DNA of 64,000 nt from the NCBI RefSeq assembly GCF_018446385.1, contig NC_056002.1, positions 32,412,636 to 32,476,635 on the forward strand, in the 5' to 3' direction. Positions 31,797 to 45,160 of the stretch are shown one piece after another. The position numbers and the translations under genes were made by a program. The DNA comes from Zingiber officinale. Taxonomy: Eukaryota; Streptophyta; Magnoliopsida; Zingiberales; Zingiberaceae. Each line of letters starts with the position of its first letter. The first letter of the stretch is position 1. The notes beneath the pieces were generated by a model. It saw nothing but the letters and a program-made list of their open reading frames with translations, was not told where the DNA came from and ran no database searches.

Positions 31797-34700
31797 TCAA
31801 CTGGCCCTCGCCAGCATGTTCGAAATGGAAGGAATCCCTTGCGCCCTCATCTCCTCCTGTGCCCGTTTCATTTCTTCAGGATCTGAAGTAGAAAATGTAC
31901 GTGTATCACATAAGAGTTACGGATCAAGACCCACGATATCATAGCTACTTGTATTAGTTATAGATATAGGGTGACGACATAGCAATAACTTTAGAAACTG
32001 AGGCACGATGCACTTGTATAGTATTCATAGAGAGACAGGTTGAAGATGATGGAACATATAACATAGCATGGCACTAACAATCGAAACCCAAGCACAATGT
32101 ATTTCTAAACTAAGCACAACTCCTGCTCATCCAGCTCTATCTTCAGGATTGTTTTACCCACTATCAAATAGAGTGGGAAAAAATATGGTATAGCGAATAA
32201 TTACGAAGGATAATGAATGAACGATAATTCCTTGGGAGGAAACTGGCGTTCCAAGTTCATTTTTGTAACCAAACATAAGTATTATTGTACCATTTAGAAT
32301 TCGTAGAGAATAGAATAATTATTCGTACGAACCAAGCAACACCATTTCTCAAATTGCACATATTGCTTAGGGTGATTGTACTACGCAAAGCATGAACACC
32401 ATTTGTGGACAAAAGCTGCAACTTATCGGAACAGCTAATTGATTTTACACAATATATGAACACTTTAACATACTGTTAACAAAGGAACACGAACTCTCAT
32501 CGCTTTCTAAAATAAGATAGCTAACTGAAGCATGAACTAGCAAATGAATATAATAGGGAGGCAATTATACAACAAAGGCAGGTCAAAACTTTGTTTTAGT
32601 ATGCTTGCCGTCTCTAAGTATCTCAACTTTTCTTATTTCATCTAAAAAAAAGTTGAGTTGTATGGATGTCCAAATAACAGATATCACTTGATAGCGTGTA
32701 TTATAATGTTCAGGTAATATACTAGCTTCCTCATTTATATCTGTGTTCTAAATTCAAAATTTTCATCTATTTTCTGTGGATGTGTTGTTCAAATTACACA
32801 TGATCAATACTTAAATAAACAGAGACTAAAATCTTACCAATACTGTCCATTAATTTTGGCATGACGAATATCACCAAAAGCGTGAAACCCAACATTAAAC
32901 CCATTGGACTTTTGACTACTGACCAAATGGAAAAAGCTTCCCTTATCTGTAAAACAGTATCAAAAACATCAATAACATTTTGCAAAACAAGTAGGAACGA
33001 TCACAAGTAGATTAAAATGCTCACCTCATAGTACTGCTCTTCTCTTAGCGGCTCTAGAATCAACTCATAAAGAACTTTGCGATTCTCTGTGAGCGCTGCA
33101 TGGATATTACCTGGGTTTCTAGCACTGATATCTACACGAACCTGACAATATGTGTGCGTGTGTGTTGATAAAGGGGAAGTAAAGTCACCATTCCATCATA
33201 TTCGACACACAATGTGAGAGAAGAAACATTACCGGGGAAAAGAAATAGCCTAGCTCAGCTACTTCAATCAGATGTGTCCCAGAAGGCACATTGTGGCTTT
33301 GAGCATGTAGGTCAAGATCACAATTTCGATGAATTTACTGATTATTTAAAATGCCAAAATTAAACATTTCAAAACAATCCTACATTTTTCAAGGGCACAG
33401 CAAATATGTCTGGATATGAACCAACAGGAAAATCTTTAGGGAAACTGTGAAAGTAAACGGAAGGCATATACCGCTCGAGAGGATACAATGAGAAATAACC
33501 ATCAGCTCTAGTAAAAGTGATGTTTTGGCCACCATTAAGTATGACTTTGGCATTTGTGAGCTTTGATGAATGGCCAAATTCCTTGGGAGTTTTACCTAAC
33601 AAAGAAAGACAATGATTGGATTCTATAGCAAAAGTCCAAAGAACATCAATCAAGACATGGATATGTAAAATGAGCTTTAGGAGTCATTTGCTTGCATGTT
33701 TGGATGAAAGAAACATTTCAATTTATGCAAATAGCAACAATAAGCAGATGTAAGATCAGTACATTAAAGCTATTTGTTTGGGCTAACCAAAAACACAAAG
33801 GGTGGAACAATGACGTTTAGTCATTATCATTGTGGAAGCAAGAGAAAACAGCTGATGGGAACAAGTACCTAATTAAATGATAAATATAATTAATAAGCAG
33901 CATTTAAACTGCTTGTTACAGACCAGAAAATAAACAGATTTTGAAATTTCGTCAATCGCATTGTTCAGCCTGCACAGTAAAATTTGGTCTTGAACTACTA
34001 CTCCTAAGGATTCACAGTGGCTTAGATTGGGTGCAAAACTTTGTCCATTTTGTGTAGTTCAACCTCCACAGTAAAACTTGGCAAACAAAATGAAAGAAAT
34101 TTGTACTTGTATGCCAATAAATTTCATTACCAAGATAGAGCATGGCTAGTGTTTTCCAAAGTCAGAAGATAATTTACATAAAATTAATATTATTTCACAA
34201 AACTTTTAAGCCAATATAATTGGACAACAAGCTGAGAAGACATTGCAGATTTTAATAATCTTATCTCATTGAAAACTTCAAAAGAAGCTAAAACAAACAC
34301 GCAAGGCAACTTGTAAGAATTGTTGAATTTCAAGAAACCAAAAAGATAATCATAATGTCTAACTATAAACCCTGCAGGTGGACTTAGTCCGACATGACAA
34401 TGAAGTTGAGTGGTACTACTCTTGGAGCTAGATATTAATTGAGTTGTCAGTAACTCATTTAATTAATGGGCATTCGATATCTTAAACACAGGTAGATTAA
34501 TGCACTCATGATAAGGAGCTCATAATGTAATATGGGATTGGTGTGGTAGTTCAAAAATAACTCTTTATTGGTATGAGTTATTATTGATGAACTTGAGTTG
34601 GGTATTCGGGTCGAACACAGGAAACTCAAGCTCATCGGGAGGTCAAAACCAATTCCTCCTCTCGGTCCCTGCTGTAGCCTCTATAAAGCCTCGCGTTCAC

Positions 34701-37246
34701 CAGTTTTGATTTTGCTTATTACCCAAATGAGGGGCCGACCACATCCTTGCTTGGTGCCCAAGCAAGGGGTCGGCCAAGCCCTCTTGGTGCCCAAGATGTG
34801 GGTCGGCCAAGCCATGCTTGGTGCCGAAGCATGGGACCGACCATACAAGAAGAGAAAAGGAAGTTTTGTTGAAAACAAAATTTTGTTAAAATCTTTCCTT
34901 TTATAGCTTTTTACAATGGATTAAAAGAGATATTTTAATTTTATTAAAATCTTTCCCTTTTTTGTAGTTATCTACAATGGTTAAAAGAGAGATTTTAATT
35001 TTGTTAAAATCTTTTTGTTTTTGTAGTTATCTACAATGGTTAAAAGAGAGATTTTAATCTTTCCTTTTTTGTAACCAACCATTATAGGAATAAAAGGAAG
35101 ATTTTGTTTAAAACAAAATTTTGTTATAATCTTTCCTTTTATAGCTATTTACAATGGGTTTAAAAGAGAGATTTTAATTTTGTTAAAATCTTTCCTTTTT
35201 TTAACCATCTACAATAGCAAATAAAAGGAAATTTATTAAAAACTTTCCTTATTAGCCGCTAGCAAAGATTATAAAAGAGGAGGAGGGGATGCTCTCTTAA
35301 CATAACAAAGGCTCCTCTTCTAATTTCTTGTGGCCGACTCTTCCCTCTTTTCCCTTTCCTCTTCATAAGCGTCAGCGGCACTTGGAGAAGGACCTTCACC
35401 TTATGGCCGGTTGCTTGGAGGAGAAGAAGAAGAAGAAGAAGGCCTCCTCACTTTGTATTCTTTGGTGGCCAAAAGCTTGGAAAAGAAGGAGAAGGTCGGG
35501 TGTCTTCGTCTTGGTAGATCGTCGCCCACACGACGTCCAAGAAGAGGAGAGGAATAAACAGAAGATCAAGAGGTCTTTAGCTACAAGGAAAGGTACAACT
35601 AGTTCTTTATTCCACTGCGAACTAGTTTAGTTTTTCTTTGTATGGATCCTGAAATACCAACACAAAAGGCTAGCGATTTTGTGTTTCGATTTTGTGCTTC
35701 AATTTTGTGTTTCGATCTTGTATTTCGATTGAGGTCTCTTTAGTTAAACCTAGGATTCACTGTGAGGAGTTTAAATATTCAATTTCTTTGAAAGACTTTG
35801 TCTAGGAAGTGGTGGATGATCCCATAACCAAGAAGGCTGAGTGCCTCGCCAACGACCTAGAAGTCAATCCTTGAAATAGATATTTAATCAACTTCTGTAA
35901 TATGGTTTAACTTCTGAAGAACACATGAGTTGAACTTGGAGTAAAAATGTTAAGTTTCGTTTCCAATCCAAGTTTAACTTATGAAGAACACATGTTTTGA
36001 ACTTGGAATAAAAATGTTAAGTTTCGTTTCCAATCCAAGTTTAAGAACACATGGGCTGCTAGAAAAAGTTCTGTGCTTGTACAAATTCTGTACAGGGGAA
36101 ACAGAACGGAATTCCGAGTAGCACCCAACACTCAGGAGTATATTGAAGTTTTCCAACACTGTTAAAAAGCAATAAAGTTAAGGGAACTCCATGATTTGTT
36201 ATGGGTGAACCTATAACAGAAATAGGAACTTACTCAACCAGGGGCGAAGGCGAACACATACTTGCTGTCAGATCGTGGCTTAAGCAGGTCCAGATTAGTT
36301 GGCATGTGGTCAGATGGGATGACATGGTCAAGCTAAGGCAAAGGAGAATTGCTTGTCTAAGGTGAACCTGACTCAATCATGTTGAACCCAAATTTTCTGT
36401 ACTCAAATTCGACTATAATTGTCGCCCTAGAATTGTTCAAAAATAGACTCAGCTCTCATTAGGTTCGGGATGCCAGGACATGTGGCCTTTATCCTAGAAG
36501 GCACTCCTCAAAGTCCTTTTCCAATGCAACAACCTTGTCCAATATGCTGATCAAGTTGATTATGTATTTGGCTTAAAAATACTTGTAAATTTTAATCTCA
36601 TGACATGAAATTGCTGAAATACAATAGGATTTCATGCTGAAGTACTGATTTACTTCAGAATTAAGGAAGGCCTAAGTTAAATATATGTGATCCACACCTC
36701 AATGGTTAGTTTAGTTAGGCACGGCACTGATACAGAAGAAACAGCAAATGAAATAAGCAGATCGTAATCAGCCACGAGGAGATTCCATTCAATTATCGAA
36801 GCTAGGGTTAGCATCTGATAGCCAAACTTGAAACCTATCTGAAAAATATAGAAACAAAATCGATCTCTAATCCCATCAAGAAAAATAGCAACAAAATCTG
36901 ACATTTCCCAGTCTAATATTCTCCAAATTAAATTATGTTAATTTATCTTCCGTCTGGATTCCTCAAAAATCAAATCAAAGAGAACAAAAAGGACAACACT
37001 AACCTCCCAGTTTTACCCGTCCCGCGATCGTGTACCCGTCGTCAGAGCTGTGAATTGAGCGTCAACAAAATCAAAAGAGGAAATTTCCAGATAGGGTTCG
37101 GCTAAAGTAATTAGAATCGATTGAGAAGGGCACCTGGCGCCGGCAGCAACGGTCCAAGCAAGGATGTGCGAGAAAAACAGAGCTAAAAGAAGGATCGCCG
37201 CCGGTGAACTCACAGAAGTTGCCGCCATAGCCCCCGCCGATCTCAT
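31797..37246 (-). CDS. EMC7: ER membrane protein complex subunit 7 (EMC7)
   Basis: Seven exons on the minus strand: 37246-37134, 37047-37004, 33595-33487, 33296-33233, 33141-33025, 32946-32838 and 31882-31797. All junctions are GT-AG and in phase, giving 213 aa and no lesion. Residues 1 to about 36 form a signal peptide (ILLLALFFSHILAW). Next comes the EMC7 beta-sandwich domain (DGYTIAGRVKL, FGHSSKLTNAKVILNGGQ, DGYFSFHNVPSGTHLIEV, GYFFSPVRVDISARN). One membrane span follows (about 160-182, SPMGLMLGFTLLVIFVMPKLM region), then a short cytosolic tail with EEMKRAQEEMRAQG. EMC inserts membrane proteins into the ER. Length matches plant homologues. The second intron (3.4 kb) is enlarged by a repeat. 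It is head to head with UBP22. The start is the first ATG; an in-frame ATG six codons later is an alternative. Confidence 0.95.
34380..36045 (+). repeat. LTR-like repeat in EMC7 intron 2 with hairpins and tandem repeats
   Basis: A repetitive insert without coding capacity. It has a TATA-like CTCTATAAAGCC near 34679-34690. Three hairpin units share a CTTGGTGCC core (34745-34767, 34779-34801, 34812-34834). About six copies of a ~60-bp AT-rich unit follow (34880-35260, AAAATCTTTCCTTTT...ACAATGG). A second TATA-like ATTATAAAAGAGG lies near 35268-35280, then a pyrimidine-rich part. Near the end a ~65-bp direct duplication occurs (35907-36040, GAAGAACACATG...CCAATCCAAGTTTAA). Ends and target duplication are not resolved. 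Confidence 0.55.
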
Positions 37247-37946
37247 CACGGAGGTGATGGAGGGCCGGCGGATCTAAGCTTTAACGCCGTGATATTTTCA
37301 TGAAGACCCACATAAAATCCAAATTTCCATAAAGGAATTACATCGACACGTTCACTACCGAACCTTCTTTCTCATTGGACCAAGCAACGGATCTCATTAT
37401 GGAGCCCACGGGCCGTATGCTGGAAACTGGATCTAATACATCTATTAAACACGGACGACAAAATCGAAATCCAACTATAACTTGACGCGTGTTAAAACTC
37501 AACACGTGGCGTATTTTTATTAGCAAACATGAATATATTTACAAAGTAGAAAGCAGCTAACGTGTACAGTTGCTGGCTTAACCCTTCCTGTTCGCATAAA
37601 TGAATCCTCTGCTTCTCCTCATTCGACGAACCGCTGCTGTCGCCGATTCCGCCTCCGAGTCGACTCAGTCCTCTTTCTCATTCGCCCTGTTTTCCATTTT
37701 ATTTTAACCATTATATAATATATATTTATATTATTTATATTTTCTTTCTCTTTTTTAATAAATAATTTCTCTTCTCTTTTTTTTTTTTATTTTCAATTTT
37801 ATAGTGATTATATTTTAGTATATTTTTAGTAGTAGTCGATTTGATTGACTCAGTGAGTTCGGCAACGAGTCGAATCGTCTCCGGTCCGATCCATGAGGCT
37901 TATCTCCCCGTTGCCCCACACGAGTCAGCGCGCAGATCCACCTCCG
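37247..37946. promoter_or_regulatory. Shared intergenic region of EMC7 and UBP22
   Basis: Seven hundred bases separate the two divergent start codons, so both promoters must lie here. A G-box/ABRE-like CACGTGGC is at 37503-37510. A TATA-rich, T-rich block occupies about 37700-37830 nearer UBP22. No repeat insertion seen. Confidence 0.6.
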
Positions 37947-40900
37947 ATGGCCTCCAACTCCGCCGTCCGCCTTCCGCCGCCTTGCCCTCATCTCGCCGCC
38001 TACCGCTCCGGCTGCGGCGGTTCAGGACTGCGATCGCTCCATCGCTGCCTCCGCCGGCGGCCCCCGCTCGGACGCCCCGAGGTCCGTCGTGACCAAGGCG
38101 AGGTGCCCCGCTGTGGCGCCTGCCAAGGTGGTGGCGCTCGGTTGTACGCTTGCCTTGCGTGCGCCGCCGTGTCCTGCAGCCGCCACGCCCCCGACCACGC
38201 CGCGATGCGCCCGGGGCACGAGATCGGCGTCGACGTCGACCGGGCGGAGCTGTTCTGCGCCGCGTGCCGCGATCAGGTCTACGATCCCGATTTCGACGCT
38301 GCCGTAGTGATCGCGCTTACCGCGCCCGCAGCATCCTGGGCCCCGCAGACGCGGACGGGGAGTCGGGCGAAGCGTCCTAGGAGGGTGGAGTACCGCCGGT
38401 GGGCACCCGATGCGGACGAGCGAGCGGTGATCGGGCGGAGATCTGGCCCTTTGCTCGTCCGCGAGGACAATGCCTACGCTTGCTCCACCACCGCCACAGT
38501 GAATTCGACGGCTAACGCTGCTACCACCTCCTCTGCTACCTCTTCCGCTTCGCTGCCGTGGGGATTGAGGGGTTTGAACAATCTGGGCAATACCTGCTTC
38601 ATGAACTCTGTGCTGCAAGCGCTGCTACACACACCATTGCTGAGGAACTATTTCTTGAGCGATCGGCACAACCCCCTCGTCTGTCAGCAGAAGACCAGGA
38701 AGAAGTCTACCGCCAAGGATAGGAACAATGGTCGGGATGGAGCAGGCGGCTTGCAAATCTGTTTGGCCTGTGACTTGGACGCGATGTATTCGGCTGTCTT
38801 CTCCGGCGATCGGAAGCCTTACAGCCCTGCCAAATTTCTTTACAGGTAAGATTGCTTCCCCCTTCAAAAGATCTGATTTTTCATCCTGCAAGCTAATTGT
38901 TATCGACATTCTGGTTGAAAGGACTCCAAAATTCCCTAAATCAATGGTTGGTGAATGCCTCTTCTTTTTCCCTGCGTGCTTCTGTTTCATGATTCGATCC
39001 CTACACTAAGACAAAGCCGTGAATCCGTTTTTTTTTGCTTGGTTTGCTTTCAAGAAATGTTCAAGGAGTGAGGAGAGATGGAGATGTCATTTAGTTTAGG
39101 TGTTTTTTTGCTCTAAACATGATATTGTTTTTCCGACCTCTTTCTCTCTAATTGAAAGTTTATTTATGTTGATTAACTGTCAGTTGCAAAGAGCAGTTGA
39201 AAGACGCAACTTGTGAAGAAGGATCAAGTTAAAAGTGTCTTCTAAGGAAAGTTAAATTTGTCAGTTCATGATTAATTAATTAACAAGGAAAAGGGGAGTT
39301 GCTAATTGCTACTTTCTTAACTTCAATGTGATGTCTTTTTGTCTTATATGTGTAGTGAAATTAAACGAGTATTTTTCTCTTCTATGCCATTTGATGTTCA
39401 TAACTAAATACTATTTTCTCTCACTGGCGATTGAACAAACTTGTGCCAGATTTATGGTTGAATTCAAACAATTGGTTGTTAACCTGCTTTTTGTTTTTCA
39501 ACAAATATTAGATTAGATGCAACATTCGTGCAAGCACTGTATCTGATTAGTTATAAACAATGTTTTTGATGGCTTCCTTCTTAAATGGATAATATTTTGT
39601 CCACGGCCATTTATTTTATTGCATATCCCTAGAATTTCAAACTGAATATGCCTTGTTTACAAGCACCAAATAACTTTTTTTTTCATGTCACAGCTGGTGG
39701 CGATATGCATCAAACCTCGCAAATTATCAACAGCATGATGCACATGAATTTTTCATTTGCATGCTTGATGGAATCCATGAAAAGGAGCAGGATCCGTGCA
39801 AACCTTCCAGCCATGGTAATATTCTTCATCTGTTGCAAATCTACCACATTCATTTTCAGATATGTTAGTTTCTATTTTGCCAATCAACCCCCATAACTAT
39901 TATCAGATTTAATCTGATTACTGAACATATTTAGAGAAATTCACTGCTAGAGTTCAAAAAGACTCGCCCTTGGTAAAATCTTTGAGCAATTTGGCTTTTG
40001 CCACTAATCATCACATGTTCTTTTTCTTATTCGAACATCTCTTTTTGACATGACATCTCTCTTGTTGTTATTGATGTTGGCCTTTGGTCATCCAAGCAGC
40101 TGATTATTATCAAGATGCTAAGTTCTCTTTGCAATATGTTGTTTTCCTATGATTAAATGCTAGCAAAATCTATTTAGTGGGAAAGAACATAACTAATAGC
40201 CTAATATGCCCCTCCAAAATTACCTAATAGCCGAATATATATTCTGCTGATATATTTACTGATTACTAATTTTTTGATAATTGGCTAAGATGGAAGATTT
40301 CGCATCAGCATAATGGTAGACGAATTATTCTTGCTACCTCAAACAAGCATCTAGGAATATCATATCTGTTCTAATGAAAACAGGAAATTGCTCTATTGTG
40401 CCTATTATTGACCTGTATGTTTTTGAGGTATATGAATCTTGATTTCACTTTGTTGCATTATTTGTGATTACCACAACTCTTACTTCTGAATGGTTTTTGA
40501 CTTTTGATAACTCTTGGTAGGATTCTGAATGGCTTCTTGGAACAAGATTTATAACAGTCACATCTTTGTAGTTGTGCATTTCCTTGTACTTTTTTTTTCT
40601 TGTCGAGCAATATTTTCTCTGTTGTTCTACCCCAGGGTCATACGATTCTTGTTTCACTCTCGAGTGTCATCATCATTTCTAGGTTACATTTGCAAAATTC
40701 ATACTCTTTTTCAAGTTTGAACTTGAAAATGAATACTCACCGGTGAAACACTTGCATTATCAAGATGTTTTGCCATTTCACTTGAAAAAGTGCATATGAT
40801 TTGTGAGCAGAAGATTAATCAGTTTGGCCATAAATAGTGCTCATTCTTGCGTTTTTTTCTTCATTATATGAAGCTACTTAATTGATCTTCCAAACTGCTA

Positions 40901-41900
40901 TTACATTCCTTGAATCTTGCGGCTAATACTCCACAAATAGCTTAGGCTTTACTTGACATTTAGTCTCAAGATTTTAGTACTAGTTCAACTGCAGATGGTA
41001 TTTCTGTCATTGACTTTGTGATGTGTGGCATCATACTACAGCCTTCTCTTCTTTTATATCGATATTCATTCTAAAATTTAATGGTGAATTTTTCGACTTT
41101 TGCTTTCTCCCCTTGTTTGTACAGAAAGCAGTGGAGAATGCTGCATTGCTCATAGGGTCTTTTCGGGTACCTTGAGATCAGATGTCACTTGCACCATTTG
41201 TGGGTTTACATCTACAACATATGATCCTTGCGTCGACATATCCTTGGACTTAGACTCTAAGAAGAATTCTACGAAAACAAACGGTCCCAAACACCACATG
41301 AACGGCGGTGTAACGAAGTCAATATCCACGGGCCAAAAATCCGGAACTTCTACCCTTATGGAATGTCTTGATCGCTTCACGAGACCAGAAAAACTGGGTG
41401 TTGACCAGAAGCTCTTCTGCCAACAATGCCAGGTGAGGCAGGAATCCTTGAAACAGATGTCGATAAGGAAGATTCCACTGGTAACTTGCTTCCACATCAA
41501 GCGTTTCGAACATTCGTCAATGAAGAAAGCATTGAGGAAGGTGGACCAATATCTGGACTTCCCATTTTCCCTCGACCTGGCCCCATATCTCTCATCCTCC
41601 ATCCTCCGAGCCAGATATGGCAACCGTGTGCTGGCCTCTGAGGATTACAACTCAGATTCAGATGCATCAGTCGAGTTGGTTTCAAACTTGGAGCTCTTCG
41701 CGGTGGTCACCCACAGCGGCAAACTAGATGCCGGCCATTACCTGACGTACCTTCGTCTCAACAGCCAATGGTACCGGTGCGATGACGCATGGATCACTCA
41801 CGTCAACGAGAGCATGGTACGGTCTTCGCAGGCGTACATGCTCTTCTATGTACAGAAAATTCTTTACTACAAAGCAAGTGAGAGTCTGATCAGCCCCTGA
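37947..41900 (+). CDS. UBP22: Ubiquitin C-terminal hydrolase 22-like (SAGA deubiquitinase)
   Basis: Three exons, 37947-38845, 39694-39815 and 41125-41900, in phase with GT-AG introns, encode 598 aa. The N-terminus has a zf-UBP finger (CPH at 13-15; CGAC at 56-59; further Cys and His to H91). The USP domain follows. The Cys box [13 protein letters not shown] holds catalytic Cys217. The QQHDAHEFF block is in exon 2, and two CXXC pairs (CTIC, CQQC) form a zinc ribbon. The His box is DAGHYL with His545 and likely Asp560/561. Family: UBP22/Ubp8, which removes ubiquitin from histone H2B as part of the SAGA deubiquitinating module in the nucleus. Exon 1 is very GC-rich. An in-frame ATG at 37893 would add 18 residues; I prefer 37947 because its context is better and homologues start near CPH. 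It looks intact. Confidence 0.93.
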
Positions 41901-42700
41901 AGTACTCCTATTTGTCAATAACAAGCTCCAGTTTTGACACCAGAAAGCCAACTTACGAGCAGCTGATTGCAGATTTACCGACTTCTATATTCTAAAGTCT
42001 CCTACAGACTACCTCGATACAACCTAAACAAATTGATTGATATTAGAGTGTCTTTTGACCCAATGAGTTGTCAGTTTTTTTGGTACAACTTAACAGCGCT
42101 AGCAGCTGTTTGTACTTGAGATCTTCCACTCCTTCAGAGGATTGAAGGGAACCCTTAGGTTTAGAGGTTGTCCTCTCTGCTAAATGTAGTCGACATTTTG
42201 TCGGTTAGTATTGCTCACTTGTTGCTTCAAGCATTTATGCTTGAAGGTTGTTCCTTTATTTCTCTCTCTATGAAGTAACTTGCTCATGGTATGTGATTTA
42301 TCGGTCTCGTCTTGTGAAGTCGATGATCGCGAACTAAGGAACACAAGCAATTGGAAGGGTTGAATTTATTGAACAAGGAACATGATTTCATTCTCGGTAT
42401 AGTGATTCGACTAGCTATTATGCCTGCTATGGCATCTTAATGACACTTCGATGTATTTTGTGGCATTGCTCATTGTGTTGCCTGATATCGAACCAGGAAC
42501 GAGAGTTTAATCCATATAGTGAAATTGATTTTGCCAAATATATAGAAAAATTATAATTTTTAATATTAAAAACAAAATGGCAAAAATAAAAAGGGTGCTC
42601 TAATTTTTCCAAATCATCAACTCCATTTTGATTTTTTTTTTTTTTTTATCAAAAGGATGTTCATCTACCAGCAACCCTTTATTTTTTTGTTTATATTTTC
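41901..42700. other. UBP22 3' flank
   Basis: Likely 3' UTR and downstream DNA. No ORF or repeat stands out. T-run at 42629-42648. Confidence 0.6.
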
Positions 42701-42719
42701 TGCATAAATTATGAACAGG

Positions 42720-43420
42720 AGACAGTGTTATCATAGACATGTTATAACAGCTATAAAATTATAACTACTACAGATGTTATAGTGGCTATGATTTCATAGC
42801 TCTATAACGTGAATATTAGATAAGCAGGTTGAATTCGTATTATATCTGTTACGAAATTATAGTTGTTACAACGTAAATGGTATGTGTTAGAGTTGAATAT
42901 GTATTGTAGCAACTACGATTTAAGTATACAATGTAAATGTTTTTGAACATTTTAAGTATATATTGTAGCAGCTACGATTTTGTAGCCGTTACACATACAT
43001 TATTCCCATTATTATCTTCTGTCTATATTTCTTGTCTAATTCTTGAACAAGTACGGGTCATAGCAGCTACAAAATCATAGTTGTTACACATATTGTAGTA
43101 ATTATGGTTTCGTAGTTACTACAATATAAATGTTAGATAAACACGTTAAATCAACATTGCAGTAGTTATGAAATTATAACAATTACGATTTCATAATTAT
43201 CATACGTGAATGATAGGTAACAGGATTCAATCTGCATTCTAATAACTGCACAATCATAGTTATTACAATGTGAATGTTTTTGAATAAATTATGTGTTGTA
43301 GCAACAGTGAAACTGTAGTTGCTACATATGTAACAATTATAATTTCATAATTGCTATAATGCGTAAGGACATCATAATTGCTACAATGCGTAGCATACCC
43401 CGATTCAAGATTTAGGTGAA
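42720..43420. repeat. Decayed array of palindromic GTAGC units
   Basis: About eight imperfect copies of a unit of roughly 75-90 bp. It contains an inverted repeat of the type GTAGCAGCTACGATTTTGTAG...GTTAC joined by AAATGTTAGATAAACAGGTT. Related words recur upstream of FCA at 59730-59800. Family unknown. Confidence 0.55.
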
Positions 43421-43599
43421 AATTATAGCTAGATGAGTGTCTTTTTCATAAAAAATCAAAATGAAGTGCCTTTTATTCCAAAAATAAAAGTGCTGTTGTT
43501 TTTAGCTTTAGCCCAAAACAAAAAATACTAAGAACATAAAAAAGCATCTCGAGGAAAGAAAAATGTTCTTTCTCCTTAAAAATATGCAGCAAAGACCAA

Positions 43600-45160
43600 T
43601 AAATAACAAAATCTAGAACAAAAGCCATTCTACTACCGCGAAATCGAATATAAATATGCGATACACGATTTGTAAAGTGCTAATAGCACAAAGCTTGCAA
43701 AGAGTATACACAGAGCTTGCAAATAAATTATTGCTACAACAAAATTGACGAGCGGTGACAAATAGCAAAGTTACGAACACGAGCCATCGTCTGCTACAGA
43801 CGAAAACTGATGTAAATTGCAGTAGTACAAAGCTCGAGCAGAAATATGCGCACCAAAGACTTGCCACAAGATCTGCGCAACGGCAACACTTACGATACAA
43901 CTTTTAGAATACAAGTCATGCACTACGAAGAAAACAAATATAAGCAATACTCATTTTAAAGCGAAGAAGAAAAATTTGCATCACAAGCTATTGTGTAATG
44001 AAATATCTAAACATGACAAGTGACATGGCTGATGAAAATTTAGAACACAAGCTGCAATCTGTTATTGCAAAAACAAACAAGAAAAGCTAGTTATGCTACA
44101 TGCAAATAGTACAAATTTTGCAAAGAAACATGGAATATATCGATGAGACGGTGACAATTACTACAAAGGATCTACGAATGATGGCAACGGCAATGCTTAA
44201 AAACAACAAAATCTAAAACAATACATGATCCACTTCTGCAAAATCAAATATATATTTTGTTAGCTAAATACTAATAGCATGAGAAGCAATATAAGCATCC
44301 AAGTGCTATTTCTACGGTGATAATGACCTTTACAAACAACATATAGAGCACAAGCCATGATCTGCTACTATGCAAATGAATAAGCAATACATGTTTTGTT
44401 ATGCTAATAGTACAAATCTCGCAAAAGAATACATAGACAACCCTTATCGCCAACAAACTTTAGAACACAAGGCTATCTACTTCTACAAAAAAATATAAAT
44501 AAGCAATACTCATTTTGTTCAACTGTTAATAGTAAAAAGCTTGCAAAGAAATCTATGCATCATGATCTACTCCCACAGGATCGATGAGTGATAACTGCCC
44601 TTATAAATAACAAAAATTAAAACATAAGGCGTGATCTGTTACCACAAATATGGAAATGAACAAGCACTACTGGTTTGCTAAATGCTAAAATTGCAAGGAA
44701 ATATATGCATCAAATGCTGTGTTGACAAGCCTTGTGAACAACAAAATTTAGAAAACAAGCCATGATCTGATCTGCTACCATGGAAACGGATATAAATAAG
44801 TGATTGCCCATTTTGCTAAAATGCTAATAGTACAAAGATTGCAGAGAAATACATGCATCAAAGACTTCTACATAAGATCAAAGAGTGATGACAATCCTTG
44901 CGAACAACAAAATTTTAAATAGAAATCATTATTAATAAGAAAGAAAAGGGATACAAATAAGCAGTGCTAATTTCACTAAATGCTAATAGTAGAAATACAT
45001 GCATCAAAGGGTTATGATCCTTGCTACAAAAGATCAAAGGGTGATGACAACCCTTAACAAAATTTAGAACACAAGGCATAATCCGGAGACAAACTGATAT
45101 AAATAAGCAATAATTATTTTGCTAAATGTTAATAGTACAAAGTTTGAACGCATCAAACAG
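43600..45160. repeat. Decayed tandem repeat, about ten ~125-165-bp units
   Basis: Units start with ACAAAATTTAGAACACAAG near 43605, 43898, 44036, 44206, 44330, 44454, 44607, 44739, 44905 and 45055. Each runs through GATATAAATAAGCAATAC, TGCTAATAGTACAAAG, ACATGCATCAAAG and GATCAAAGGGTGATGACAACCC. Divergence between units is high. No coding capacity. It ends about 950 bp beyond the FCA stop codon. Confidence 0.7.

Noticed and set aside
38022-38618. 198-codon minus-strand ORF opposite UBP22 exon 1
   Set aside because: GC-rich exons commonly leave an open antisense frame; there is no start context or known domain.
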